Source of the DNA: Dyella telluris
GTDB lineage: Bacteria; Pseudomonadota; Gammaproteobacteria; Xanthomonadales; Rhodanobacteraceae
Length of the DNA stretch: 64,000 bases
Assembly (NCBI RefSeq): GCF_014297575.1
Contig: NZ_CP060412.1
Coordinates: 4,216,001-4,280,000, forward strand
Direction of reading: 5' to 3'
This document shows positions 1 to 11,255 of the stretch, piece by piece (position 1 is the stretch's first letter; every line of letters begins with the position of its first letter). A program made the position numbers and the translations under genes. The notes beneath the pieces are model-generated. The model was not told where the DNA came from. It was given only the letters and a program-made list of their open reading frames with translations, and did not search any database.

Positions 1-1
1 A

Positions 2-1756
2 TCGAAGCTGGAGGTCTTCCAGCTCGACGTGCCCGATTCGCTTATGGACAAGCCCTTGCGCGTAACGGCCGGTGAGAACGGCGTCTACATCCTCCAGGAC
101 GACGACGGCAATGTGCTGCTGGTAGGCAAGGTGGGTCAGTTCTCACAGGCCAACGGCGTGTCGGCGCAGGTCTGGTCGATGGTGGCCAATCCGGGGACGC
201 GCTTCAATGTGGTTCGCCATCGCGAACTGACGGTGATCAACAAGCTGCAGAAGGCGATTACCACCACCGAGCTTGGCAAGGACTCGGGCATCCTCCAGCT
301 GACCTACAGCAATGCAAACGCAGCGCTGGCTGCCGAGTTCCTGCAGCAGGTGGGCGAGCTCTATGTGCGGCAGGACATCGACCGCAACTCGGCAGAGGCA
401 GCCAGCAGCCTGAAGTTCGTCAGGGAGCAGTTGCCCAATGTCCGGCGGGATCTGGAGAAGGCGACTGCGGCGCTCAATGCCTACCAGAACCAGGCCCACT
501 CGGTTGACGTGAGCATGCAGACGCAGAGTCTGTTGGATCAGTCGGTGTCCATCGACACGAACATCCAGCAGCTGCAGATGCAGCAGGCGGAGATGCAGCG
601 CCAGTTCACTCCCCAGCATCCGGCCTACAAGTCGCTGATGCAGCAGATCGGCACGCTGCAGGCGCAGAAGGCGGCCATCGAGAAGAAGGTGAACGGCTTG
701 CCTGATACGCAGCAGGAGCTGCTGAAGCTCAATCGCGACGTGCAGGTGAACAACGACACCTATACCGGCCTGCTCAACCAGGCGCAGCAGCTGGACATCG
801 CCCGCGCCGGCACGGTGGGCAACGTACGCATCATCGACAAGGCGGCGGTGGATGTGACCGATCCGGTCTGGCCCAAGAAGGTCCTCGTGGTTCTTGGCGG
901 AACCTTCCTGGGTTGGTTCGTCGCGCTGATCTACGTGTTCATGCGTGAAGCCCTGAACCGCGGCATCGAGGACCCGGCAGTGATCGAACGGCTCGGCCTG
1001 CCGGTGTACGCCACCATTCCGGTGAGCGTCCGGGAGCGCTCGCTGCAGCTGAAGAGAACGCGTGGCGATGGCCGGCAGAACATGCTGGTGGTGGAGTCGC
1101 CCAAGGATCTGGCTACCGAAGCCCTGCGCAGCCTTCGCACCAGCCTTCACTTTGCCCGCCTGGAAGCGAAGAACAACGTGCTGATGATCTCCGGCGCCAG
1201 TCCGAATGCCGGCAAGACCTTCGTTGCGGCCAATCTGGCGGCGGTGGTTGCCCAGAGCGGACAGCGGGTGCTGGTGATCGACGGTGACATGCGCATGGGT
1301 TCCCTGCACAAGGTGGTCGGCGGCAAGGCGGACAAGGGCCTGTCTGAGCTGATCTCCGGGCAGGCCGAGCTGGCGGAAGTCGTCAGGCCGGTAGCGTCGC
1401 TGGACAATCTCCACTTCATTTCGCGCGGAAAGGTTCCGCCCAATCCGTCCGAGCTGCTGATGAATGCCAAGTTCTCGGATGTGGTCAATCACCTCAAGTC
1501 CCTCTACGACCTGGTCATCATCGACACTCCGCCGATCCTGGTGGCGACCGATGCATCCGTCATCGGACACCATTGCGGCACGGGCCTTCTGGTGGTTCGC
1601 TTCGGTCTGAATCAGGTACGTGAACTCGCCGTGGCCAAGCAGCGCTTCGAGCACGACGGCGTGGTAATCAAGGGCGCCATCTTCAACGCGGTGGAGAAGC
1701 GCAGCAGCGGCTACTACTCGTATGCCTACTACGAGCTTGGCGGGGCGTCTTCATGA
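2..1756 (+). CDS. wzc: Wzc-type polysaccharide tyrosine autokinase, 5'-truncated
   Basis: The open frame runs in from the window edge, so the N-terminus is missing. The visible part has a long periplasmic coiled-coil rich in Gln/Leu, a second membrane segment (VLVVLGGTFLGWFVALIYVF, about residues 294-313 of the visible part), then a cytoplasmic BY-kinase domain. That domain has Walker A (SGASPNAGKT, about residue 398), Walker A' (VLVIDGDMRMG) and Walker B (LVIIDTPP). The C-terminus carries a tyrosine cluster (GYYSYAYYE), the usual autophosphorylation tail. By family knowledge it works with Wza and Wzy to control chain length and export of a surface polysaccharide. It is followed by a 234-bp gap and then the sugar-nucleotide genes. 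Confidence 0.93.
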   Translation, partial: SKLEVFQLDVPDSLMDKPLRVTAGENGVYILQDDDGNVLLVGKVGQFSQANGVSAQVWSMVANPGTRFNVVRHRELTVINKLQKAITTTELGKDSGILQLTYSNANAALAAEFLQQVGELYVRQDIDRNSAEAASSLKFVREQLPNVRRDLEKATAALNAYQNQAHSVDVSMQTQSLLDQSVSIDTNIQQLQMQQAEMQRQFTPQHPAYKSLMQQIGTLQAQKAAIEKKVNGLPDTQQELLKLNRDVQVNNDTYTGLLNQAQQLDIARAGTVGNVRIIDKAAVDVTDPVWPKKVLVVLGGTFLGWFVALIYVFMREALNRGIEDPAVIERLGLPVYATIPVSVRERSLQLKRTRGDGRQNMLVVESPKDLATEALRSLRTSLHFARLEAKNNVLMISGASPNAGKTFVAANLAAVVAQSGQRVLVIDGDMRMGSLHKVVGGKADKGLSELISGQAELAEVVRPVASLDNLHFISRGKVPPNPSELLMNAKFSDVVNHLKSLYDLVIIDTPPILVATDASVIGHHCGTGLLVVRFGLNQVRELAVAKQRFEHDGVVIKGAIFNAVEKRSSGYYSYAYYELGGASS

Positions 1757-3527
<1,771 letters not shown>

Positions 3528-3531
<4 letters not shown>

Positions 3532-4622
3532 TCGATTTCATTGACCTCAGGCAGCAGCAGAAGCGCATCCGGGGCCGTATCGAGGCCGGCATCGCGCGCG
3601 TGATGTCGCACGGGCAATACATCCTTGGCCCTGAGGTGGACGAGCTCGAGACCAAGCTGGCCCACTACGCCGGCACCGAGTTCTGCATCTCCGTGGCCAA
3701 CGGTACCGATGCGCTGCAGATTGCGTTGATGACACTGGGCATCGGCCCGGGAGACGAAGTGATCGTGCCCGGTTTCACCCACATATCCACGGCCGAGGTG
3801 GTGGTTCTGCTGGGTGCCAAGCCGGTGTACGTGGATATCGATCCGCAGACCTACAACCTTGACCCCAGCCTTCTGAGTGGGCTGGTATCGCCTCGCACGA
3901 AAGCGATCATTGCCGTGTCGTTGTACGGGCAGTGCGCGGACTTCGACGCCATCCACGAGGTGGCCGGCAAGCACGGTATTCCCATCATCGAGGATGGGGC
4001 CCAGAGTTTTGGCGCCACCTACAAGGGGCGACGCAGCTGCAATCTGAGTGTCATCGCCTGCACCAGTTTCTTTCCCAGCAAACCACTGGGTTGCTATGGC
4101 GATGGTGGTGCCATCTTCACCAACGACGCCGGGCTCGAGAAAGTCGGGCGGCAGATCGCACGGCATGGGCAGGATCGCCGCTATCACCATGCGCGCATCG
4201 GCGTTAACAGCCGGCTGGATACCCTTCAGGCAGCCATCCTGCTCGCCAAGCTGGAGATCCTGGACAGCGAGATGCGACGTCGTTCGGAAGTGGCACACCG
4301 CTACGATCAGTTGTTGGCGGGCACCGACCTCATCGGTGTGCCGCGCATCGACGATCACAACACCAGTGCCTGGGCGCAGTACACCGTGCGGGTGCCCAAG
4401 CGGGACGAGGTGCGCAAGCATCTTGAATCCGTCGGGGTGCCCACGGCGGTGCACTATCCGATTCCCTTGAACAGGCAGCCGGCATTGCTGGATGGCGATA
4501 GCCGACTGGCGATGTGTGATGAGGCAGCGGCGCATGTTCTGAGCCTGCCGATGTCTCCCTATCTCGAAGCATCTCAGCAGGACTTCATTGCCGCTGCGCT
4601 GGTATCGAGCGTTTCCAGGTGA
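3528..4622 (+). CDS. wbpE: WbpE-type UDP-2-acetamido-2-deoxy-3-oxo-glucuronate aminotransferase
   Basis: 364 residues, DegT/DnrJ/EryC1 PLP-dependent sugar aminotransferase. It starts [16 protein letters not shown] in an ATGA overlap with wbpD. The PLP lysine lies in [16 protein letters not shown] and the cofactor aspartate region in [13 protein letters not shown]. WbpE transfers an amino group from glutamate to C3 of the WbpB product and so recycles 2-oxoglutarate, which WbpB-type enzymes need to regenerate NAD. The WbpA (6-dehydrogenase) and WbpI (2-epimerase) partners are not in this window. Confidence 0.93.
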
Positions 4623-4644
4623 CATTGCGTTCGAGGTCGGGCGT

Positions 4645-5757
4645 ATGAAAAAGCTCATCTTTGGAAAGTGCTACGCGTTCTCTGGCGAAGTGGACCATCA
4701 GGTCTGGCTGGCCGAGTGCCTGGCGTTGTATGCGGACGCCGGCGATCGGGAGGCAGAGGTGGAGATCGTCATCTCCAGGGATGTGTCATCCGATGCACCG
4801 CTGGCGATCAACCCACGATTCCACCGCAAGCTGGAAGATGGCATGTTGACGTCCTTCCCAGCCGTGGACGTTACCTGGCGCTGGGGCAGGAACGGCTGCC
4901 TGATGGTGGACGCTGTCTTCCGCCTGCGGGATGGCATCAAGCAGCGCGTAAAGAAGCTGCTGTCGATGGAGTACGCCACGGACGTGGAGTACTTCGAGCA
5001 GATACTGCATGAGTTCGTGCTGGTCCCGTCGACCTACTTCTTCAATGACCTTGCGCCCGTACACGCCTCTTGCATGACGGTGGACGGCTCGGCCTGCCTT
5101 CTGGCAGGTACCGGTGGCGCGGGCAAGTCGGCGGCGATGCTTGCCATGCGCCGCAGCGAGCGGGTGGGTTTTGTATGTGACGACATCGCCATCATGTCCA
5201 GCGGCTCACCCGCCGGCTCGATGGTCTACGCGAACATGGCCTGGCCGAAGATCTACGGCTACGACTGCTTCGGCAACGAGCTGGGTGACCTGATACTCGA
5301 AGGTCGTGGCTGGGTCGATCGCACCCATTTCCGGGTGAAGAATTGGATCGATCCGGCCATCGTGCGCAGGAAGATCCGGCCAGATCATCTTTACCGGGAA
5401 ATCGAACCGATCGCGGCACCGGCCTCACGCCTGTACTACGTGGTCCGCGAGGGCATTCCCGAGATACGCATGTCGGGGCTGGGCGTGAACAGCGCGGTGG
5501 AGATGACGGTAGCCGTCATCGGCGCCGAGTACAGCATTTTTCACGACCATCTCCACTGGGAAAAATACAACGCACTGGCCACCGGGCGGACGGCCATGCT
5601 CACCATGGACGAGGTAATGGCCAACTGGCGTTCGGTGCTGGGGAAATGCCTTTCGGGCATCTCCTGCTTCAAGTTGAGTGTTCCCTTCGATATGGATCAC
5701 GCCATGTATCGACGACGCATGGTCGAGATACTCATGGGTGAGCTGGTGGTTCAGTGA
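4645..5757 (+). CDS. HPr-kinase-like P-loop protein in polysaccharide locus
   Basis: 370 residues. The start MKKLIFGK was chosen because a GAGGT Shine-Dalgarno precedes it by about 6 bases. The C-terminal half resembles the HprK catalytic fold: a P-loop AGTGGAGKSAAM at about residues 154-165 followed by VGFVCDDIAIM, where the Asp pair fits the HprK catalytic position. The N-terminal half is unrecognised. It sits between the sugar-nucleotide genes and the first glycosyltransferase and overlaps the latter (TGATG), so it belongs to the operon. Its substrate is unknown; HprK relatives phosphorylate Ser in proteins or peptides, and some may act on small molecules. Confidence 0.7.
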   Translation: MKKLIFGKCYAFSGEVDHQVWLAECLALYADAGDREAEVEIVISRDVSSDAPLAINPRFHRKLEDGMLTSFPAVDVTWRWGRNGCLMVDAVFRLRDGIKQRVKKLLSMEYATDVEYFEQILHEFVLVPSTYFFNDLAPVHASCMTVDGSACLLAGTGGAGKSAAMLAMRRSERVGFVCDDIAIMSSGSPAGSMVYANMAWPKIYGYDCFGNELGDLILEGRGWVDRTHFRVKNWIDPAIVRRKIRPDHLYREIEPIAAPASRLYYVVREGIPEIRMSGLGVNSAVEMTVAVIGAEYSIFHDHLHWEKYNALATGRTAMLTMDEVMANWRSVLGKCLSGISCFKLSVPFDMDHAMYRRRMVEILMGELVVQ

Positions 5758-6995
5758 TGCGTATCGTGATTCTTACCAACGCCTATCCTTATCACCCGGG
5801 TGAGCAGTTCATCGATGACGAGATCGGTTACTGGGCAGAGCACGAGGAGGCCAGAGTTACCCTGATGCCGGCGGTGGCTCATGGCGAGCCGAGGCCGCTT
5901 CCGGCGGGCATGAGCATCGACACCACGTTTACCTCGGGCCGTTGGTTTGGTCGGCTGAAGGCCGTGGCCGAAGCGCTATTCAGCGACATATTCCGCCATG
6001 AAATTGATCATCTCCGTCGTACCCGGAAGCTGGAGTGGCGCACCATGGTGCGTGCGCTGCTTCACAGCTCCAAGGTGCTGCAGCAGGCCAGCCAGCTGAC
6101 GCGCTACGCCGAGCGGAACGGGGATATCGATGTTGCCTATTGCTACTGGAATGACACCCAGTCGTACGCTGCCGTCCTGGCCAAGGCACGGGGCAGGGTG
6201 CGTCGGGTGGTTTCCCGTGTCCATGGCGTTGATCTGTACGAGCCAAGGCGATATCGCGACTACATGCCGCTGAAGCGCCAGTTCATTGGAGGCTACGATC
6301 GGATCTTCGTGCTTTCCTCGCACGCCGCTGCATATATGGCTGCCACGTATGGCGCTCTACCCGAGCGGATGGAACTGATTCCGTTGGGTGTGCCGCTGGA
6401 GGAATCGCTGTCTCGCCCGAGTCCGGATGGCAGCGCCCACATCGTGTCGGTTTCCTTCTGTCTACCGGTCAAGCGACTGGAGCGGATCGTGGATGCGCTG
6501 GCGATGTTCGCGCGGGAGAATCCCGCGCTGTCAGTGAAATGGACGCATGTGGGGGGCGGTCCGTTGCTCGATGCAACCCGGGAACTGGCCAGGAGCCGGC
6601 TGGGTGGCATCGCCAATCTGTCTTTCGAGTTCATGGGCTTCGTGCCGCATGAGAACGTGAAGCGCGTCTTCCTGGATGAGCCCGTCGACGTCATGGTGAA
6701 TGCCAGCGAGTCGGAGGGGACGCCGGTCTCCATCATGGAGGCGATGAGCGCAGGCGTTCCTGCCGTAGCGCCCAACGTAGGTGGCATTTCCTACGTGGTA
6801 TCCAATCGCTGCGGTGCGCTGTTGAGTGGAAGCCCTGACGGTCGTGAGATCTCCGAAGCCATCGCGAGAGTTGCCCTTGGCAAGGACCGGGACGTGCTTC
6901 GATCGAATGCGCGAATCGAAATCGAGAACCGGTTTGATGCATCAAGGAACTACCGGGATTTCATTGCCAACGTGATCAGTGTGGGGGCGACCTGA
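5757..6995 (+). CDS. GT4-family glycosyltransferase
   Basis: 412 residues, GT-B fold. The N-terminus MRIVILTNAYPYHPGEQFIDDEI is typical of GT4 enzymes of surface-polysaccharide loci. The C-terminal domain carries the retaining-GT signature NASESEGTPVSIMEAMSAGVPAVAPNVGG, with the E-x7-E type acidic pair. The ATG at 5757 overlaps the stop of the upstream gene (TGATG); a GTG one codon earlier is also possible. It should add one sugar from a nucleotide donor to the lipid-linked repeat at the inner face of the cytoplasmic membrane. Donor and linkage cannot be read from the sequence. Confidence 0.9.
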   Translation: MRIVILTNAYPYHPGEQFIDDEIGYWAEHEEARVTLMPAVAHGEPRPLPAGMSIDTTFTSGRWFGRLKAVAEALFSDIFRHEIDHLRRTRKLEWRTMVRALLHSSKVLQQASQLTRYAERNGDIDVAYCYWNDTQSYAAVLAKARGRVRRVVSRVHGVDLYEPRRYRDYMPLKRQFIGGYDRIFVLSSHAAAYMAATYGALPERMELIPLGVPLEESLSRPSPDGSAHIVSVSFCLPVKRLERIVDALAMFARENPALSVKWTHVGGGPLLDATRELARSRLGGIANLSFEFMGFVPHENVKRVFLDEPVDVMVNASESEGTPVSIMEAMSAGVPAVAPNVGGISYVVSNRCGALLSGSPDGREISEAIARVALGKDRDVLRSNARIEIENRFDASRNYRDFIANVISVGAT

Positions 6996-7070
6996 ATGAA
7001 TATCGCGCGCGTCGTTTCGTTACCTCTCGCGAATGCGTTGAAGCACCCGATGGGATGGTGGCAATGGTAA
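6996..7070 (+). CDS. Possible 24-residue ORF overlapping the wzx start
   Basis: An ATG directly abuts the stop of the upstream glycosyltransferase (TGAATG) and opens a 24-codon frame ending in GWWQW, overlapping the wzx start at 7055 in another frame. It has no recognised relative. It may serve only to carry ribosomes onto the weak wzx ribosome-binding site, or be chance. Confidence 0.25.
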   Translation: MNIARVVSLPLANALKHPMGWWQW

Positions 7071-8524
7071 ACATCAGGACCATCCTCGCGTTCGCCATGG
7101 GTCCTGTCGCCACTGCGGTGATAGGCCTGATGACGGTGCCTGCGATTGCCTGGATCTTCTCGCCGAAAGACGTTGGTCGACTCAACATGGTTCAGGTGTC
7201 GGTCTCGTTTGGCGTACTACTATTCAATCTCGGTCTTGATCGCGCTTATGTGCGCGAATATCACGAATGGAGCGACCGCGGCGCCTTGCTCAAGGCATGT
7301 TTCGCGCCGGGATTTGCGTTGATGCTGCTGGCGGTACTGATCAGCATTCCATTCGATGATCGCATTGCTGAATGGCTGTTTGGCTCAAGCCACGTCGTGT
7401 ACTACTGGATACTCGTTGCTTGCGTGATCGTAAGCTTCGTGTCGCGATTCCTTTCTCTCATCCTGCGAATGCAGGACCGCGGCGTCGCCTTCTCCATGAG
7501 CCAGATCCTGCCAAAGATCATTCTTCTGGTAGTGATGGGAGTGTTCCTTTTGCCGATTTTCGAAAGATCATTTGGTGAACTGGAAGTGGCGTATCTCCTG
7601 TCGCTGCTGTCGGTGCTGTTCATCTACAGCTGGAACACCTGGCGAGAGTGGTTTCCTGCAGTCAAGGCCACCGTTTCGCGAAGCCAGGTAAACCACCTGC
7701 TGAGTTATGGCGTTCCACTGATCTTTGCCGGCGTGGCGTTCTGGGGACTGGATGCGACCAGCTCCATTGCACTGCGAAGCCTTTCGACGCTGCCGGAACT
7801 GGCCATCTATTCGGTATCCATGAGCTTTGCTGGTGTGGGCGTGGTGTTCCAGACCATCTTTACCGTGCTGTGGGCGCCGATGGTCTACAAGTGGGTGGCC
7901 GGTGGCGTGGATATGCGACGCGTGGACGATATTGCGCACCAGGCGCTTGCCGTGGTCTGCACGCTGTGGGTGGTGACGGGCAGCGTGTCCTGGCTGACCG
8001 ATTTCGTGTTGCCCGAGCACTACGCCAAGGTGAAGTACCTGATGTTGTGCAGCATGGGCCAGCCTCTGCTATACACCCTGTCGGAAATCACCTGTGTCGG
8101 CATCGGCATCACGCGTCGCTCCATGCTGTCGCTGTGGTCGACGATTGCTGCCCTGGCCGTGAATGTCGCCGGCAGCATCCTGCTGGTGCCTTCGCATGGC
8201 GCGTCCGGTGCTGTGGCCTCCAATGCCATCGCGTTCCTGGTGTTCTTCGTGGCGCGAACGGAGGCATCGGCCTATGTGTGGCGGAACTTTCCCCGGGTTC
8301 GCCTCTATCTGTTCGTGACCGCTGCGGTGGCGCTGTCGATAGCCACGCTGGCCATCGGCCCCGAGAGCCAGGTATCCGCCAGCCTGATCTGGGTTGCCCT
8401 GCTGCCTGTGGTGCTTTGGTGCTTCCGCAACGAATGGATGGTCATGTACCGGTCGCTGCGTAGCGCCGTCAAATCCGAATTCTTCGCTGCCGAGCCTGGA
8501 AGTGGGCCTGGAACGGTTTCATGA
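7055..8524 (+). CDS. wzx: Wzx-type polysaccharide repeat-unit flippase
   Basis: 489 residues of almost wholly hydrophobic, 12-14-helix character, MOP/MATE superfamily (RfbX/Wzx). The N-terminus NIRTILAFAMGPVATAVIGLMTVPAIAWIFSP-type segment is typical of oligosaccharide flippases. It should move undecaprenyl-PP-linked repeat units across the inner membrane for Wzy. The start at 7055 lacks a clear Shine-Dalgarno; 7064 is an alternative start three codons later. It lies between two glycosyltransferase-type genes in the same orientation. Confidence 0.88.
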   Translation: MVAMVNIRTILAFAMGPVATAVIGLMTVPAIAWIFSPKDVGRLNMVQVSVSFGVLLFNLGLDRAYVREYHEWSDRGALLKACFAPGFALMLLAVLISIPFDDRIAEWLFGSSHVVYYWILVACVIVSFVSRFLSLILRMQDRGVAFSMSQILPKIILLVVMGVFLLPIFERSFGELEVAYLLSLLSVLFIYSWNTWREWFPAVKATVSRSQVNHLLSYGVPLIFAGVAFWGLDATSSIALRSLSTLPELAIYSVSMSFAGVGVVFQTIFTVLWAPMVYKWVAGGVDMRRVDDIAHQALAVVCTLWVVTGSVSWLTDFVLPEHYAKVKYLMLCSMGQPLLYTLSEITCVGIGITRRSMLSLWSTIAALAVNVAGSILLVPSHGASGAVASNAIAFLVFFVARTEASAYVWRNFPRVRLYLFVTAAVALSIATLAIGPESQVSASLIWVALLPVVLWCFRNEWMVMYRSLRSAVKSEFFAAEPGSGPGTVS

Positions 8525-8622
8525 CTGCCATGGCTGGCCGGACTATCGAGTGCATGTTCTGCCCTACCGCGATGGTCTTGCGGGGCAGTGCACGCAGACA
8601 CGGCGGAATCCCGGCGCCCTGA
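8521..8622 (+). CDS. Possible 33-residue ORF coupled to the wzx stop
   Basis: ATG overlaps the wzx stop (ATGA) and opens 33 codons, with Cys at two closely spaced positions (IECMFCP). The 140-bp gap it occupies also contains an inverted repeat (CTGCCC with GGGCAG). No family is recognised; it may be a gene remnant or chance. Confidence 0.2.
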   Translation: MTAMAGRTIECMFCPTAMVLRGSARRHGGIPAP

Positions 8623-8664
8623 TCGGGCTGAGGGTGGCGTCGTCGCCAGAATGAGGGCAAGCAT

Positions 8665-9945
8665 GTGAGCAAGATCAACCTGTTCGTTTTTGCCGCGCAT
8701 CACTTATCCAACAACATTGCAGCGCAACGCTTCAAGGGGTTGCTGAAGTACCTGGACACCAGCAAGTACCGGGTGTTCGTGTTTGCGCGCGGCGACGAGA
8801 TGATCACGCCCGATCCGCACGTGGCGGAGGAAGAAGGTGTCGGCGTGTACGCGATCCCCGGGCATTGCGTGGGCAGTGAATCATCGTCGAAGGCTTCCTT
8901 GCCCATACTGGCTGCTGCGTTCATCCGGTCCTTGCCCTTTGCGCTGGCGCATGGCGCCGTGGGCTCACGCCAATGGCTGGTCGCCGCGTTGGCGGAGGCC
9001 GACCGCCTGTGTCGCGAAAAACTGGACGCCGGCGAGCGCTGTGTGGTCATCGGAAGCTATTCGCCGGTGGATTCCCTGATCGCCGCGGCCAGTCTTTCCG
9101 CCCGGCATGACGTGGCCTGCATCCAGGATTTCCGCGACGGACTGGTGTTCGAGTCTCTGGGTCGCGCTGGCTGGCTGCCCGGTCTCGTGCGCGGAATCAT
9201 CGAGCGTCGGGTGGTGAGTACGCGCGGCCTGATCACCTCGGTGAGCGGTCCCCTGGTGGACGATTTCAAGCGCCGCTACCCGGACAAGCCGGTGGCCATG
9301 CTCCCCAACGGGTACGACCCGGACGACTTTGCCGCACTGGACCATGACGAAGCACGCAGCGAACAGGCGGAGGCGTTGCTTGCGTCCACGGTGCCGCCGG
9401 GATGGCAGGTGATCGGTCATTTCGGCCGCATTGGCGCCAGTGACAGCTCGGCATCGAAGAGCCTCGAGTACTTCGTCGAGGCCATGAACCAGGACGAAGA
9501 GTCGGCTACCCACAAGCGCATGGTGATTTTTGCGGGTGAACTCACCACGTTCGAGAAGGCGGTGCTGGAGCGCGCACAGTTCCCCGTGGCCATGCTGGGA
9601 CAGGTGGAGCGTGGCCTGGCGCTGCAGTTGATGAAGCGCTGCGATCGCCTGCTTCTGCTTACCGGCTCGCGCGCCAGCTGTGCCACCGGAAAGTTGTTCG
9701 AATACCTGGCGGTCGGTGCGGATGTGATCTGCGTATCGGGCATACACAACGCCGCGACAGCCATTCTTGCCGAGTCGAGGTCGGGACAGTCGATCCTGAT
9801 CAGCCAGGGTGCACAGGGCGTTTTGAAGCTGCAAAAGGCCGTGGCGGCATCGGATGTCGCAGGTCAGCGGGATATCGCCGCCTACAGCAAGGTGGAGCAG
9901 GCCAGAGTGCTTGATCAATGGCTTTCAAAGGAGGTGCTGGCATGA
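8665..9945 (+). CDS. Putative GT-B glycosyltransferase-like protein
   Basis: 426 residues starting at GTG, with a GAGGG Shine-Dalgarno about 8 bases upstream. The layout resembles a GT-B glycosyltransferase: an N-terminal Rossmann-like half with LFVFAAHHLSNNIAAQRFKGLLKYL, the linker MLPNGYDPDDF (the usual N-G-x-D hinge motif), and a C-terminal half with VIGHFGRIG and GKLFEYLAVGADVICV. The E-x7-E motif is less clear than in the neighbouring transferases. It overlaps wzy in an ATGA junction. Most likely it transfers one sugar of the repeat unit; the donor is unknown. Confidence 0.78.
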   Translation: MSKINLFVFAAHHLSNNIAAQRFKGLLKYLDTSKYRVFVFARGDEMITPDPHVAEEEGVGVYAIPGHCVGSESSSKASLPILAAAFIRSLPFALAHGAVGSRQWLVAALAEADRLCREKLDAGERCVVIGSYSPVDSLIAAASLSARHDVACIQDFRDGLVFESLGRAGWLPGLVRGIIERRVVSTRGLITSVSGPLVDDFKRRYPDKPVAMLPNGYDPDDFAALDHDEARSEQAEALLASTVPPGWQVIGHFGRIGASDSSASKSLEYFVEAMNQDEESATHKRMVIFAGELTTFEKAVLERAQFPVAMLGQVERGLALQLMKRCDRLLLLTGSRASCATGKLFEYLAVGADVICVSGIHNAATAILAESRSGQSILISQGAQGVLKLQKAVAASDVAGQRDIAAYSKVEQARVLDQWLSKEVLA

Positions 9946-11255
9946 GCGCCGGGGACAGTCCCGTGACCCGTACGGTGCCGCAGGCGCCGCCTTCGCAGCT
10001 GCCCATGGGCGGTACCTACCGGCTGACGGTGCGGCATATCTTTCTTGCATCCGCCTTCGTGCTGCTTCTGCTTGCGGTGGTGATCCCCAACTCGCTGCCC
10101 ATACCCACGGCGGCGATGATGGGTTTGACTTGCCTGTTCGCCTTGCCGGGTTTCCGGTTTGGCCAGGGCATCCGAAACCTGCTAACGCTGTATATCTATG
10201 GCGTCATCGTGAGCATCATTTATCTGATCGTGGGCGGGATGCACGATGCGCCGCTGGTCGGCCTGGCCCAGATCGCCGCGGTCTACATCGTCTCCCCGTT
10301 GGCCTGGATACTGATTGCCGATGGCCTGTGCCGGTACCTGGACATGGACCGGCTGATTGAATGGTTCGTGATGCTGACGCTGCTGTGTGCCGCCAGCGTG
10401 GCGTTGTTCTTCTATCTCTTCCTGCGGCATGGCGCATCCGCCGTTGCGTTCTTCTTCGAGGGGGCCAACGTCAACCTCAACGAGGGGTTCTCGGGCGCCA
10501 CGATGCACGTGTACGGCTCGATGATCTTCCTTGCAGGCGGCTTCTTCAGCTCGCCGGAACTCATCAAGCACAGGGTCCTTCGCTTCGCTCTTCTTGGCAT
10601 GTTGTTCATCTGTGCGCTGACGTCGGGGCGTTCGGCGCTGATTCTTTCCGTGCCGACCGGCTTCGTGCTGGGCATGCTGCTGTCGTCGCGCACCGTGGGT
10701 CATGCGAAGACGTCAGTGATCACCCGCACGGTGCGTTACGGCCTGCCATTGACCATCGCCGTCGTCGCCGTGCTTTTCCTGCTGCAGGCCTATACCAAGA
10801 TCAGCCTGCCGGTGGTGATCAACGCGGTGACGTCGAAGGTGGCATCGGGTGGCGGTGACGCTCGATCGCAGATGGGTGCCTCGCTCTACGCGGGCATTCT
10901 GGAGAACGGTGGCCTGGGTTCCGGGCACGGCGTGGGCGTCAGGTTCGTCAGCGACGCGTTGCATCCCTGGCGATACGAGCTGGTGTGGCTGGCCACGCTC
11001 TACCGTGTGGGCCTGCTGGGGACGATCATCTATGTCCTGCCGTTCTTCCTGTATGTCGCATGGGTGGTCAAGCTGGCGATTTCCTGTCGCCTCACCTCGG
11101 CGCAGAAGTTCATGTTCAGCGGATTCGTCTGCGCCTTCCTCGGCACCAACACCAACCCCTATATCGAAGCCTTCTCCCTGCAATGGATGTACGCCATTCC
11201 GCTGGTGGCGATGTTTGTCGAATATCCGATGATCCTCAAACGGATGCCCAAATGA
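9942..11255 (+). CDS. wzy: Wzy-type O-antigen/exopolysaccharide polymerase
   Basis: 437 residues, about 11-12 hydrophobic segments with a large loop in the second half, as in Wzy/RfaL-like O-antigen ligase-fold proteins. A strong Shine-Dalgarno (AAGGAGGTG, 9928-9936) five bases before ATG fixes the start. It overlaps the upstream stop (ATGA), and the next gene starts in its own stop (ATGA). Wzy proteins diverge fast, so the call rests on topology, the loop segment with GSGHGVGVRFVSDALHPWRYELVW, and position beside wzx and glycosyltransferases. It should polymerise repeat units in the periplasm. Confidence 0.83.
   Translation: MSAGDSPVTRTVPQAPPSQLPMGGTYRLTVRHIFLASAFVLLLLAVVIPNSLPIPTAAMMGLTCLFALPGFRFGQGIRNLLTLYIYGVIVSIIYLIVGGMHDAPLVGLAQIAAVYIVSPLAWILIADGLCRYLDMDRLIEWFVMLTLLCAASVALFFYLFLRHGASAVAFFFEGANVNLNEGFSGATMHVYGSMIFLAGGFFSSPELIKHRVLRFALLGMLFICALTSGRSALILSVPTGFVLGMLLSSRTVGHAKTSVITRTVRYGLPLTIAVVAVLFLLQAYTKISLPVVINAVTSKVASGGGDARSQMGASLYAGILENGGLGSGHGVGVRFVSDALHPWRYELVWLATLYRVGLLGTIIYVLPFFLYVAWVVKLAISCRLTSAQKFMFSGFVCAFLGTNTNPYIEAFSLQWMYAIPLVAMFVEYPMILKRMPK

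Noticed and set aside
10985..11251. Longer version of the glycosyltransferase at 11252
   Set aside because: The extension overlaps wzy in another frame; ATG 11252 forms a normal ATGA junction and family similarity starts there.
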